Source: JAWOJF01 sp046481785
GTDB taxonomy: Bacteria > Bacteroidota > Ignavibacteria > Ignavibacteriales > Ignavibacteriaceae
Assembly (NCBI GenBank): GCA_046481785.1
Contig: JAWOJF010000260.1
Location: forward strand, 1-26,132
Direction: 5' to 3'
Length of the DNA stretch: 26,132 nucleotides
Shown here: in pieces, positions 15,376-22,155 of the stretch
Position numbering within the stretch: position 1 is the first letter of the stretch
How the letters are laid out: every line of letters starts with the position of its first letter
Program-made: the position numbers and the translations under genes
Notes under the pieces: model-generated
The model's input: only the letters and a program-made list of their open reading frames with translations
Databases searched by the model: none
What the model was told of the DNA's origin: nothing

Positions 15376-16086
15376 TTACTTATCTTCCTTTTTTGAAACA
15401 GGCACAAATATTTTTGCAGCAGGTGTCCTTCCATATAAACACACGAATGCAAGGCTGAAAGCCAGTGCGGCAGCAAACTTGCACATTATGCTTTCAATTA
15501 TGCTAAGTAAATAAAAGCTTCCCGAAATTGAAAGTGCAAATGCAAGAATTACAGGTATGGATGTAAAAATATAACCTGCAAGCAATACTTTTGATAAAAA
15601 TGTTTTTTTTCCTTCTTTTTCTTTTTTTATCTGCAAAAATAATAAGAGCATGGTAACAAGAACAGGTAAGTAATAAAATGCGCCGTATAAAGTCCCCAGC
15701 GGATAATTATATGATGCATAAAGTACCGTACAGCTTACAACTTTAAATTGCGGAACTGCAAAGGCATAAAATATTACAAACAATACAGCCGGTATAAAAA
15801 TCAGTTTTATGTAAGGCGGTACCCGGTATCCAAGAAAAATTAATACAAAATATAATCCAACCGGGGGGAGAAATGATATATCGGCAAAAGCAAGGTACGC
15901 TATTATTGATTCAGCTAAGCCAAAGTGACACATTAAGAATTCGAGCAGTTGATAAACGAAAAGAAGGGCTATCATTAAAATGGCAAACTTGTTTGGCTTT
16001 GTTTTATCTGCCAGGGCAAGAAGATTAACAAGCAAGATGAGCTCAATACAGGCTATGAGCAGAGATATTGTTCCGTTCCAGTCCAA
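15376..16086 (-). CDS. Seven-helix integral membrane protein
   Basis: A 236-aa protein with about seven hydrophobic segments (roughly 6-27, 36-56, 62-84, 92-112, 137-157, 170-192, 196-216) and a short basic cytoplasmic tail ending in SKKEDK. The layout and LPPVGLYFVLIFLGYR recall the 7-TM sensor module found at the N-terminus of some histidine kinases and diguanylate cyclases, but here no signalling domain is attached. I cannot name the function. The start is TTG: an in-frame TAA lies four codons upstream and the next Met (M38) would remove the first helix. The gene sits 62 bp after the lipoprotein gene on the same strand. Confidence 0.7.
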   Translation of the reverse strand: MDWNGTISLLIACIELILLVNLLALADKTKPNKFAILMIALLFVYQLLEFLMCHFGLAESIIAYLAFADISFLPPVGLYFVLIFLGYRVPPYIKLIFIPAVLFVIFYAFAVPQFKVVSCTVLYASYNYPLGTLYGAFYYLPVLVTMLLLFLQIKKEKEGKKTFLSKVLLAGYIFTSIPVILAFALSISGSFYLLSIIESIMCKFAAALAFSLAFVCLYGRTPAAKIFVPVSKKEDK

Positions 16087-16148
16087 GGTTACCTGTTATG
16101 GTTGATGTTTCTGAAAATCTTAATTATAGTAATACCCGTAATTTTAGT

Positions 16149-16433
16149 TTATTCAAGTTTTTTCATTGCCGTAATCTCAACCATAGTTCCCCACATCTGA
16201 ATGCTCATCTGCTGTTTGGTACGCCTGAATGTGAATTTTACTCTCAGACTGTCCTCCCGGAATTCCTCTGTAAGATTAGTGGGGTTATATTTATTCCCCT
16301 CATCATCAACAATCCCGTAAAATCCACCTTCTAAATCCATATATACCACAGTTCCCGTTGTCATTTCATCATCACATGAGATAAATATGAGGGCAGTAGT
16401 AATAATAAGTAAACATAAAAATATTTTTTTCAT
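16149..16433 (-). CDS. Small lipoprotein, probable beta-rich (OB-like) fold
   Basis: A 94-aa protein with a lipoprotein signal peptide: MKKIF, a hydrophobic run, and a FISC lipobox with C20 as the lipidated cysteine followed by DDE. The mature part alternates short strands: GTVVYMDLEGGFYGIVDDEG, KYNPTNL, SLRVKFTFRR, SIQMWGTMVEI. This GGFYGI/NL/LRVKF/MWG/VEI pattern reminds me of small conserved lipoproteins of Bacteroidota and other groups whose function is unknown. Asp residues after the Cys are compatible with inner-membrane retention only by E. coli rules, which may not apply. AAAGGAG stands just before the ATG, a strong ribosome binding site. It follows fumarase by 47 bp and may be cotranscribed. 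Confidence 0.78.
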   Translation of the reverse strand: MKKIFLCLLIITTALIFISCDDEMTTGTVVYMDLEGGFYGIVDDEGNKYNPTNLTEEFREDSLRVKFTFRRTKQQMSIQMWGTMVEITAMKKLE

Positions 16434-16480
16434 AAATCTCCTTTGGGCAGAACATTTATTAGGGACTGACTAATTAATCA

Positions 16481-17872
16481 CTATGCTTTTGGACCAATCA
16501 TTTTTTCCGGTTTTACTACTTCATCAAATTTTTCCGGGTCAAGCAAACCGAGTTCAACCGCTGCTTCTTTTAATGTCTTGTTTTCCTTATGAGCTTTTTT
16601 TGCAACCTTTGCAGCATTATCATAACCGATATGCGGATTTAAGGATGTTACAAGCATAAGGGAATTATCAAGATGCTTTTTAATGTTCATTTTGTTGGCT
16701 TCTATTCCAACAACACAATTGTCGGTAAAACTTTCACAGGCATCAGAAACCAGTCGTATTGACTGAAGAACATTATATATAATTACCGGTTTAAACACAT
16801 TAAGTTCAAAATTTCCCATTGCTCCGCCGAAATTAACTGCAACATCATTACCCATAACCTGTGCACAAACCATTGTCATCGCTTCAGATTGAGTGGGGTT
16901 AACCTTTCCCGGCATAATTGAACTGCCCGGTTCATTTTCCGGAAGGAGCAGTTCGCCGATACCGCTTCTTGGCCCTGATCCAAGCCAGCGTATATCATTA
17001 GCTATTTTCATTAAAGAAGCGGCAATAGTTTTTAACATACCATGGAATTCCACAAGTGCATCATGAGCTGCAAGTGCTTCAAATTTATTCCTTGCAGATA
17101 TAAATGTTTTACCGGTTAATGCAGCAATTTGTTTTGCTGATTTTTCAGCAAATTCAGGATGAGTATTTAGTCCGGTTCCTACTGCTGTTCCGCCAAGTGC
17201 AAGTTCATAAAGCCGGGGAAGACTACAGCTAATCCTTTCCAGTCCGTTTGTTAATTGCTGAACATACCCGGAAAATTCCTGTTCAAGAGTTAAAGGGGTT
17301 GCATCCATTAAGTGGGTTCTGCCTATTTTAATTATTCCTTTAAACTCTGCGGCTTTTTCAGCAAGTGCATCGCGTAATTTTGTAACCATAGGAATTAACC
17401 GGCGGTGGATTTCCTCAACTGCTGCAATATGCATTGCCGTTGGAAAAGTATCATTTGATGACTGCGCTTTGTTAACATCATCATTAGGGTGAACAGGTTT
17501 TTTACTCCCCATTTTTCCGCCTGCAAGTTCAATTGCACGGTTTGATATTACCTCGTTTACATTCATGTTCGACTGGGTGCCGCTGCCTGTCTGCCATACC
17601 ACAAGAGGAAAGTGATCATCAAGTTTTCCTTCAATAACCTCATCAGCGGCTTTAACAATTAATTCAGCCTTATCTGCCGGAAGTATTCCCAGGTCTTTAT
17701 TTACTAGAGCCGCGGCTTTCTTAAGAATTCCAAAAGCCCTGATAAGCTCTCTTGGAAATCTTTCCCCGCCTATTTTAAAATTCATTAAAGAGCGGGCAGT
17801 CTGTGCCCCATAATATTTATCGGAGGGAACCTGTATTTCCCCCATGCTGTCGGTTTCAGTTCTAAATGACAT
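16481..17872 (-). CDS. fumC: Class II fumarate hydratase
   Basis: Iron-independent tetrameric fumarase interconverting fumarate and malate in the TCA cycle. The 463-aa length is standard. Landmarks: TGSGTQSNMNVNEVISNRA (95-113), HPNDDVNKAQSSNDTFPTAM (128-147), GRTHLMDATP with base-side H187, and the superfamily signature GSSIMPGKVNP with catalytic S317/S318 on the mobile loop. The SS loop together with the TQSNMN block fits fumarase better than aspartase, though these paralogues are close. The start ATG has AGGA 7-8 nt upstream. The leader holds the palindrome cluster 17940-18023. Together with pckG it supplies the malate/oxaloacetate part of central metabolism in this window. Confidence 0.95.
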   Translation of the reverse strand: MSFRTETDSMGEIQVPSDKYYGAQTARSLMNFKIGGERFPRELIRAFGILKKAAALVNKDLGILPADKAELIVKAADEVIEGKLDDHFPLVVWQTGSGTQSNMNVNEVISNRAIELAGGKMGSKKPVHPNDDVNKAQSSNDTFPTAMHIAAVEEIHRRLIPMVTKLRDALAEKAAEFKGIIKIGRTHLMDATPLTLEQEFSGYVQQLTNGLERISCSLPRLYELALGGTAVGTGLNTHPEFAEKSAKQIAALTGKTFISARNKFEALAAHDALVEFHGMLKTIAASLMKIANDIRWLGSGPRSGIGELLLPENEPGSSIMPGKVNPTQSEAMTMVCAQVMGNDVAVNFGGAMGNFELNVFKPVIIYNVLQSIRLVSDACESFTDNCVVGIEANKMNIKKHLDNSLMLVTSLNPHIGYDNAAKVAKKAHKENKTLKEAAVELGLLDPEKFDEVVKPEKMIGPKA

Positions 17873-17939
17873 AAACTTTTCCTGGTTAATCGAATGATAA
17901 AAATTTCTGTTTTTAATTTACTATAAAATATGAAAAAAG

Positions 17940-18023
17940 GTAGGCACACGCCATGGCGTGTACCTACAAAAAATTATAAAACAGGCACACGCCACGACGT
18001 GTACCCACACTGCGGCATGTGCC
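17940..18023. repeat. Palindrome family C cluster upstream of fumC
   Basis: Copy 1 (17940-17967) is a 28-bp palindrome centred on ccatgg, with one mismatched pair. Copy 2 (17984-18005) has arms ggcacacg / cgtgtacc with one mismatch and a different core. A degenerate inverted third copy covers 18004-18023 (tgcggcatgtgcc). All share the ggcacaYgcc half-site. They fill the space between the end of the M14 peptidase gene and the fumC leader. They look like dispersed repeats, with a possible secondary role as mRNA 3'-end structure. Confidence 0.75.
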
Positions 18024-18036
18024 TTCACAAAAAAAA

Positions 18037-19794
18037 TTATTCTACCCTCATTACCGGGTAAATCCTGTAATGATCATCGTAGTAAGGTGAGCGTTCGTAA
18101 AAATATGCTAACCTTGCGTTAGGATCATTTCTGAAATTTTCATCTTCTGCAAGTTTCTTTTCAAATTCTTTTTTCAGTTCAGGATCGTCTTTAAGCATTT
18201 CTTCAGCAGTTTTTTCCATTACATAATCCTCAAAGTATTCATGCAGGTGAAATATTGTATTAAAGAATCCCCACCTGATAAATGAATCCTCTCCGGCTGG
18301 CTCAAGAAGCTGCAGTATAACCCCAATTGTCCTCTGGTCAGTATTTACTTTAAAAGTACCGGCAGGGACTTTTACTTTTTCTTTATAAGACTGAATATCA
18401 AAATTAACGCGTTGTCTGCTCTCATATGGTTCTTCATCAAATTTTACATTCAAAAACTTATACCTTGTAACTTCATATTCTTCATCATTTTTAAGCTGTT
18501 CCATTTTAATGCCGTGAAGATGCATCCTCACAATAATTTCACTACATTCCTGCGGTATAAGATAAAACTTTGGGGCAAGTACAGAATCTTTAATATAATT
18601 TTCCCTGTAAACTGTAACATCAAAAACTGTATCCTTATCTGTGTATACAATTTTATCTTTACCTGAAATTTCACTTGGTACTTTAATAAAAGCTTTACCC
18701 ATAAATCTTGAAGTTTCGGCCTTTTCTGTTTGAGTAAGACTAAGCGGGAAATATTTTTTATCTTTTGCATAATCCTTCACCACATTAACATCTGCTCTTT
18801 TATTTAAAGCAACCAATTCATCAGCATTTTCTGAGCTGAAGTTTATAACTGTTTCAAGGGTTAACTTTGTGCTGAATACCCGGTCCTTGTAAGGTTTCAT
18901 CATATGAGTTTCAACTAAAAGTCCCGGTCGATTCTGCAGAGCAGAATAAATAGTTGAAAACCTTGGCGGGGCTGTACCTTCAGTTAACCCGCTTTCAAAT
19001 CCTTTTCTCCAGTCTTTAAAATTAACATATGGTGCTATCAGGTAACCTCCTTTTTCAGCCTTTTCTACTAAATAAGGGATGAATTTATTTTTATTAAAAT
19101 CAGCCGTTTCTCTATATACATCCTCAAGAGTTTCAATTGCATAAGTTAGTGTATATTGATAGTCTGCGCCGTCTGTTGTATGTGTATCAACAAAAAAATC
19201 AGGGAGCCATGAAGAAAATAATTTTAGCATAGCCTGCATTTCAACTGCATCTGCTTTCATCCAGTCGCGGTTAAGATTTAAGCCAGCAGCAGTAGTTCTC
19301 CACCCCATTTCAACCGGGCCATTCTGGTTAATACGGTTATACTTTCTGAATCTTTCATGCGCATCCACACTGAATATAGGAACAATTACAAGTATGGTAT
19401 TATCAATTAAATTTTCTTTTTCTTTTGTAATTAATATTTCCCTCAGCAGGAGCATACACGCATCTTTACCCTCAATTTCTCCTGAATGTATCCCATTGAC
19501 AATGAAGATAACAGGTTTACCTGTCTTTTTTGCCTCTTCAGGGTTAAAAGTTTTATCTTTTGATACGACAATACAGTTGAGATCTCTTCCCTGGGGGGAG
19601 ATTCCGAAGGAAAACATTTTGGCGTAGTCAGAATTCTCATCAATTCTCTTAAAATACTCCATTGTTTCTTCATACCGGGGTGTTTCAAGATAGTTTGATG
19701 TTTCAAATTTTGTGAGCCAGCTATTGTCAATTTGTGCGATTGAACAATTATAGGCCAATGTAAGCATTAAGAAAATGTTAAGATGTGTTTTCAT
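18037..19794 (-). CDS. Secreted M14-family zinc carboxypeptidase
   Basis: A metallopeptidase likely to trim C-terminal residues from peptides outside the cytoplasm. The 585-aa protein has a signal peptide (MKTHLNIFLMLTLAYNCSIAQ, cleavage near SIA-Q). The M14 zinc site is H103-x2-E106 in NGIHSGEIEGK, with the third ligand H205 in DFFVDTHTTDG. N174 and R176 in GLNLNRDW bind the substrate carboxylate. VETHMMKPYKDR later in the domain probably includes the catalytic glutamate. The C-terminal 220 residues form an extra beta-rich region without a recognised domain, ending in a charged, helical stretch and FYERSPYYDDHYRIYPVMRV. No Shine-Dalgarno sequence precedes the ATG. It is divergent from the TerB-like gene, with 132 bp between. 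Confidence 0.9.
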   Translation of the reverse strand: MKTHLNIFLMLTLAYNCSIAQIDNSWLTKFETSNYLETPRYEETMEYFKRIDENSDYAKMFSFGISPQGRDLNCIVVSKDKTFNPEEAKKTGKPVIFIVNGIHSGEIEGKDACMLLLREILITKEKENLIDNTILVIVPIFSVDAHERFRKYNRINQNGPVEMGWRTTAAGLNLNRDWMKADAVEMQAMLKLFSSWLPDFFVDTHTTDGADYQYTLTYAIETLEDVYRETADFNKNKFIPYLVEKAEKGGYLIAPYVNFKDWRKGFESGLTEGTAPPRFSTIYSALQNRPGLLVETHMMKPYKDRVFSTKLTLETVINFSSENADELVALNKRADVNVVKDYAKDKKYFPLSLTQTEKAETSRFMGKAFIKVPSEISGKDKIVYTDKDTVFDVTVYRENYIKDSVLAPKFYLIPQECSEIIVRMHLHGIKMEQLKNDEEYEVTRYKFLNVKFDEEPYESRQRVNFDIQSYKEKVKVPAGTFKVNTDQRTIGVILQLLEPAGEDSFIRWGFFNTIFHLHEYFEDYVMEKTAEEMLKDDPELKKEFEKKLAEDENFRNDPNARLAYFYERSPYYDDHYRIYPVMRVE

Positions 19795-19926
19795 AATAAA
19801 AGGAGTTTGTTTTTTGATTGAAAAAGAAGAATTATAATGTTGTTACAAAGATTGGAAAAATTTGTGAATTTTTATATCAAAAAAAATTTTGTACATTAGT
19901 ATTAACTCATAACCCTATGGAAAAAT

Positions 19927-20340
19927 ATGGAAATCTCCCTTCTTGACAAAAGCAACTACTTAAAAGGGCTTTTAATTGTAGCAAGGAAAGATAAACAGTT
20001 ATTTGAATCGGAAAAATTAATTATAAAAAGCATTTCTGAACGTCTTGGTTTTGCATCAGATTTCTATGAAGAAACTATCCGCGGATTGCTTTCAAACAAA
20101 TATATTGATGAAGAACCTATAAAATTCTCAAATACTGAAATTGCAAAACTATTTGTATCAGACGGGCTGAAGCTGGCTTTTTCTGATGATCATGTAGCTG
20201 GCCCTGAAATTACCTGGCTTAAAGCTGTTGCATTAGTAAATGATATTGAAGCTGAATGGGTTGCGGATATGCTTAAAGTATATAAAGACTCATCAAGAGC
20301 AAACAATGATAAAGAGATAGCACTTTATTCCATAATCTGA
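19927..20340 (+). CDS. Small TerB-like helical protein
   Basis: A 137-aa, all-helical, acidic cytoplasmic protein. The pattern of LLIVARKDKQLFESEK...LIIKSISERLGF...FYEETIRGLL, followed by the second half ending LAFSDDHVAGPEITWLKAVA, resembles the duplicated helical TerB/DjlA fold, where acidic residues (here D22 and D97-D98) can bind metal. Function is unknown. A second ATG lies 10 nt upstream out of frame; I keep the in-frame ATG at 19927. It ends convergent with the deformylase gene, where an 18-bp tandem duplication fills the gap. Confidence 0.65.
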   Translation: MEISLLDKSNYLKGLLIVARKDKQLFESEKLIIKSISERLGFASDFYEETIRGLLSNKYIDEEPIKFSNTEIAKLFVSDGLKLAFSDDHVAGPEITWLKAVALVNDIEAEWVADMLKVYKDSSRANNDKEIALYSII

Positions 20341-20376
20341 AGTGCCTGAAAAAATTACAGTGCCTGAAAAAATTAT
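20341..20376. repeat. 18-bp tandem duplication at a convergent junction
   Basis: agtgcctgaaaaaatta occurs at 20341-20357 and 20359-20375, one base apart. The first copy directly follows the TGA of the TerB-like gene. The second copy covers the TAA stop of the deformylase gene (complement of 20373-20375). It looks like a recent slippage duplication. Confidence 0.85.
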
Positions 20377-20873
20377 ATTTGGTAATGTCTTTCGCTTCTT
20401 AGCATGAAAGATTTGCCGTCAATTGCCCGGGAGACAGCAAGGATACCATTAAGGTGATCTACTTCATGCTGAAGCAGCTCTGATAAATCATCCTGCAACT
20501 CCATTGTGCAGTTTTCCCAATTCATATTCTTAAAAGTTATAGTACATCTTTTATGTCTTTTTACTTTTACAAAGATATCAGGGAAACTCATGCAGTCATC
20601 CCAAAGTTCAAACATCTCATCACTAAAATTATTTAATACCGGGTTAATAAAAACAATGGGTTTATCGATATTCATATAAACAATTCTTTTAAAGAAGCCA
20701 ATCTGCGGTGCTGCAATGGCACGCCCTGCCTTATATTTTTTTCTGAAATCAAAAAGCGTATCATGGAGGTCATCAATTACAGGCTGCAGCCCGGGAAGCT
20801 CTTCTTCTTTAATTTCTTCGCATAATTTATAGAGCAGGGGATTACCAAGAAGTAATATGTTTTTTACAGCCAT
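20373..20873 (-). CDS. def: Peptide deformylase family protein, divergent motif 2
   Basis: A metalloenzyme expected to remove the formyl group from N-terminal Met of new proteins. In the 166-aa sequence, motif 1 is GRAIAAPQIG (50-59, usual GxGLAAPQ; Q57 kept), motif 2 is DDCMS (92-96, usual EGCLS) and motif 3 is QHEVDH (135-140). Metal ligands C94, H136 and H140 and the catalytic E137 are all kept, so activity is plausible. The altered motif 1 and motif 2 suggest a second, non-housekeeping copy. The ATG overlaps the acetyltransferase stop (TAATG), so the two genes are translationally coupled. Both act on small N-terminal or amine groups, which may be why they are paired. Confidence 0.85.
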   Translation of the reverse strand: MAVKNILLLGNPLLYKLCEEIKEEELPGLQPVIDDLHDTLFDFRKKYKAGRAIAAPQIGFFKRIVYMNIDKPIVFINPVLNNFSDEMFELWDDCMSFPDIFVKVKRHKRCTITFKNMNWENCTMELQDDLSELLQHEVDHLNGILAVSRAIDGKSFMLRSERHYQI

Positions 20874-21313
20874 TATTTTTTTTCTGTTATATTAAGCACA
20901 AAGTGGTGGCTTGTAATATCCATCCTTTTCTTCAGATAAAAACGATGTGCCCCATACCTTTGAACGCCGGAATCAAGATGAAGCTGGTCGCAATTATTCA
21001 TTTTAGCATAATCAAGAAGCCAGTCAAACAGCATTTCTCCATAACCTTTGGATCTTTCAGAAGCAGCAGTAACAAGGTCATCCACATACATCATTTTACT
21101 GCTGAATAGTTTTTCACCAAATACAAAGCCGGTGCAGCTCTTTATCTCATTGTTCTCTTCAAGATAAACAAGGTTATACAATGAATTTTCCTGCTGGCGC
21201 TTAACTCTTTCAAGAAATTCTTCCCCGGTAGCAATATGAGTTCTAAGTTCCTGCATTACCGGGAAACACCTTAATATCTGGCCGTCTGTTTTTGCAAATT
21301 TTATTTCTATCAT
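20873..21313 (-). CDS. GNAT-family N-acetyltransferase
   Basis: Transfers an acetyl group from acetyl-CoA to an amine; the substrate is unknown. The GNAT fold is clear: strand YVDDLVTAASERSKGYGEML gives the acetyl-CoA pyrophosphate loop (R-S-K-G-Y-G), followed by the alpha helix, then LHLDSGVQRYGAHRFYLKKRM, the usual C-terminal motif with a conserved Tyr. I choose the ATG at 21313 (146 aa); an in-frame TTG three codons upstream is possible but has no better ribosome site. The gene overlaps the downstream deformylase by one base and is divergent from the DUF2911 gene. Confidence 0.88.
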   Translation of the reverse strand: MIEIKFAKTDGQILRCFPVMQELRTHIATGEEFLERVKRQQENSLYNLVYLEENNEIKSCTGFVFGEKLFSSKMMYVDDLVTAASERSKGYGEMLFDWLLDYAKMNNCDQLHLDSGVQRYGAHRFYLKKRMDITSHHFVLNITEKK

Positions 21314-21401
21314 AAATCTCAAAATTTTGTTAATACAAAATAAGTGTTTTTGGTAAAATCTGAAAAGCAGTTTTATTTCCTATAAAAAAATGATAAGAAA
21401 G

Positions 21402-21432
21402 TTTGCTGTAAATTATTCTTTTATTATTTTTG
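21402..21432 (+). promoter_or_regulatory. Promoter of the DUF2911 gene (Bacteroidota-type)
   Basis: TTTG (21402-21405), 19-nt spacer, TATTTTTG (21425-21432): both boxes match the consensus exactly. Transcription would start near 21439, giving a leader of about 36 nt with AAAAGGAG just before the ATG. It is the best promoter match in the window. Confidence 0.72.
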
Positions 21433-21474
21433 TCAGGTATCGGCTTTCCCCGGAAAAATTAAAAAGGAGAATAT

Positions 21475-22029
21475 ATGAATTCAAAGCTATTGAACATTGG
21501 AATGGTATTGCTCTGTTTTACTTTTGTTGTACTTTTAAGCAGCAATTCCGAAGCACAAAATAATGAGATAAGAGTTAGTCCTAAATCATGGGTGGGACAA
21601 ACTGTTGGTTATACTGATGTAAATATTGTATTCAGCAGGCCAGGCGTAAAAGACCGGAAGATCTGGGGAGAACTTGTACCTTATGGAAAAGTATGGCGTG
21701 CAGGTGCAAATGAGGCAACCAAAATTACATTTAGTACTGATGTAACTGTTGAAGGTAAAAAGCTAGCAAAAGGCTCATACGGCTTTTTTGTTATTCCCGA
21801 AGAAAAAGAATGGACGCTGATTTTTAATAAGGTAGCAGATCAATGGGGCGCATATGAATATAATGAGGCAGAAGATGCATTACGTATAAAAGTAAAACCT
21901 CAAAAAAGTGATGCTGAAGAATGGCTTGATTATGATATTGAAAAAATAAATAATACTACTGCAAGTGTTTCAATCGGATGGGAAAACCTTGAAGTTTCAT
22001 TTAAGGTTGAGGGTGCCGCTAAGCAGTAG
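21475..22029 (+). CDS. Exported DUF2911 protein
   Basis: A 184-aa protein with a signal peptide (hydrophobic 8-22, cleavage near SEAQ-NN), so periplasmic or secreted. The mature part matches the DUF2911 family common in Bacteroidota: VNIVFSRPGVKDRKIWGELVP, YGKVWRAGANEATKI, LAKGSYGFFVIP and WTLIFNK are its typical blocks. The family is predicted to be beta-rich; its function is unknown. It is a single-gene unit with its own promoter, a strong ribosome binding site (AAAAGGAG) and a classical terminator. Confidence 0.92.
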   Translation: MNSKLLNIGMVLLCFTFVVLLSSNSEAQNNEIRVSPKSWVGQTVGYTDVNIVFSRPGVKDRKIWGELVPYGKVWRAGANEATKITFSTDVTVEGKKLAKGSYGFFVIPEEKEWTLIFNKVADQWGAYEYNEAEDALRIKVKPQKSDAEEWLDYDIEKINNTTASVSIGWENLEVSFKVEGAAKQ

Positions 22030-22066
22030 CTTTGTTATAAAAATAAAGTCTTACTCTGGTTATATG

Positions 22067-22104
22067 AAAACCTCCCGGATATTTTTTAGCCGGGAGGTTT
22101 TTTT
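22067..22104 (+). terminator. Rho-independent terminator after the DUF2911 gene
   Basis: Perfect 12-bp arms aaaacctcccgg / ccgggaggtttt (22067-22078 and 22090-22101) with an 11-nt loop, ending in a run of seven T (22098-22104). It is the clearest terminator in the window. A-rich flanks also allow weaker function on the other strand. Confidence 0.95.
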
Positions 22105-22155
22105 ATTGTATTAGTTAATGTATATTCCGCATAATCAAAAACAAAAACCCAAAGT

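Noticed and set aside
21314..21322. TTG start for the acetyltransferase, three codons upstream of the ATG
   Set aside because: It adds only three residues, has no better ribosome site, and the ATG at 21313 is the simpler choice.
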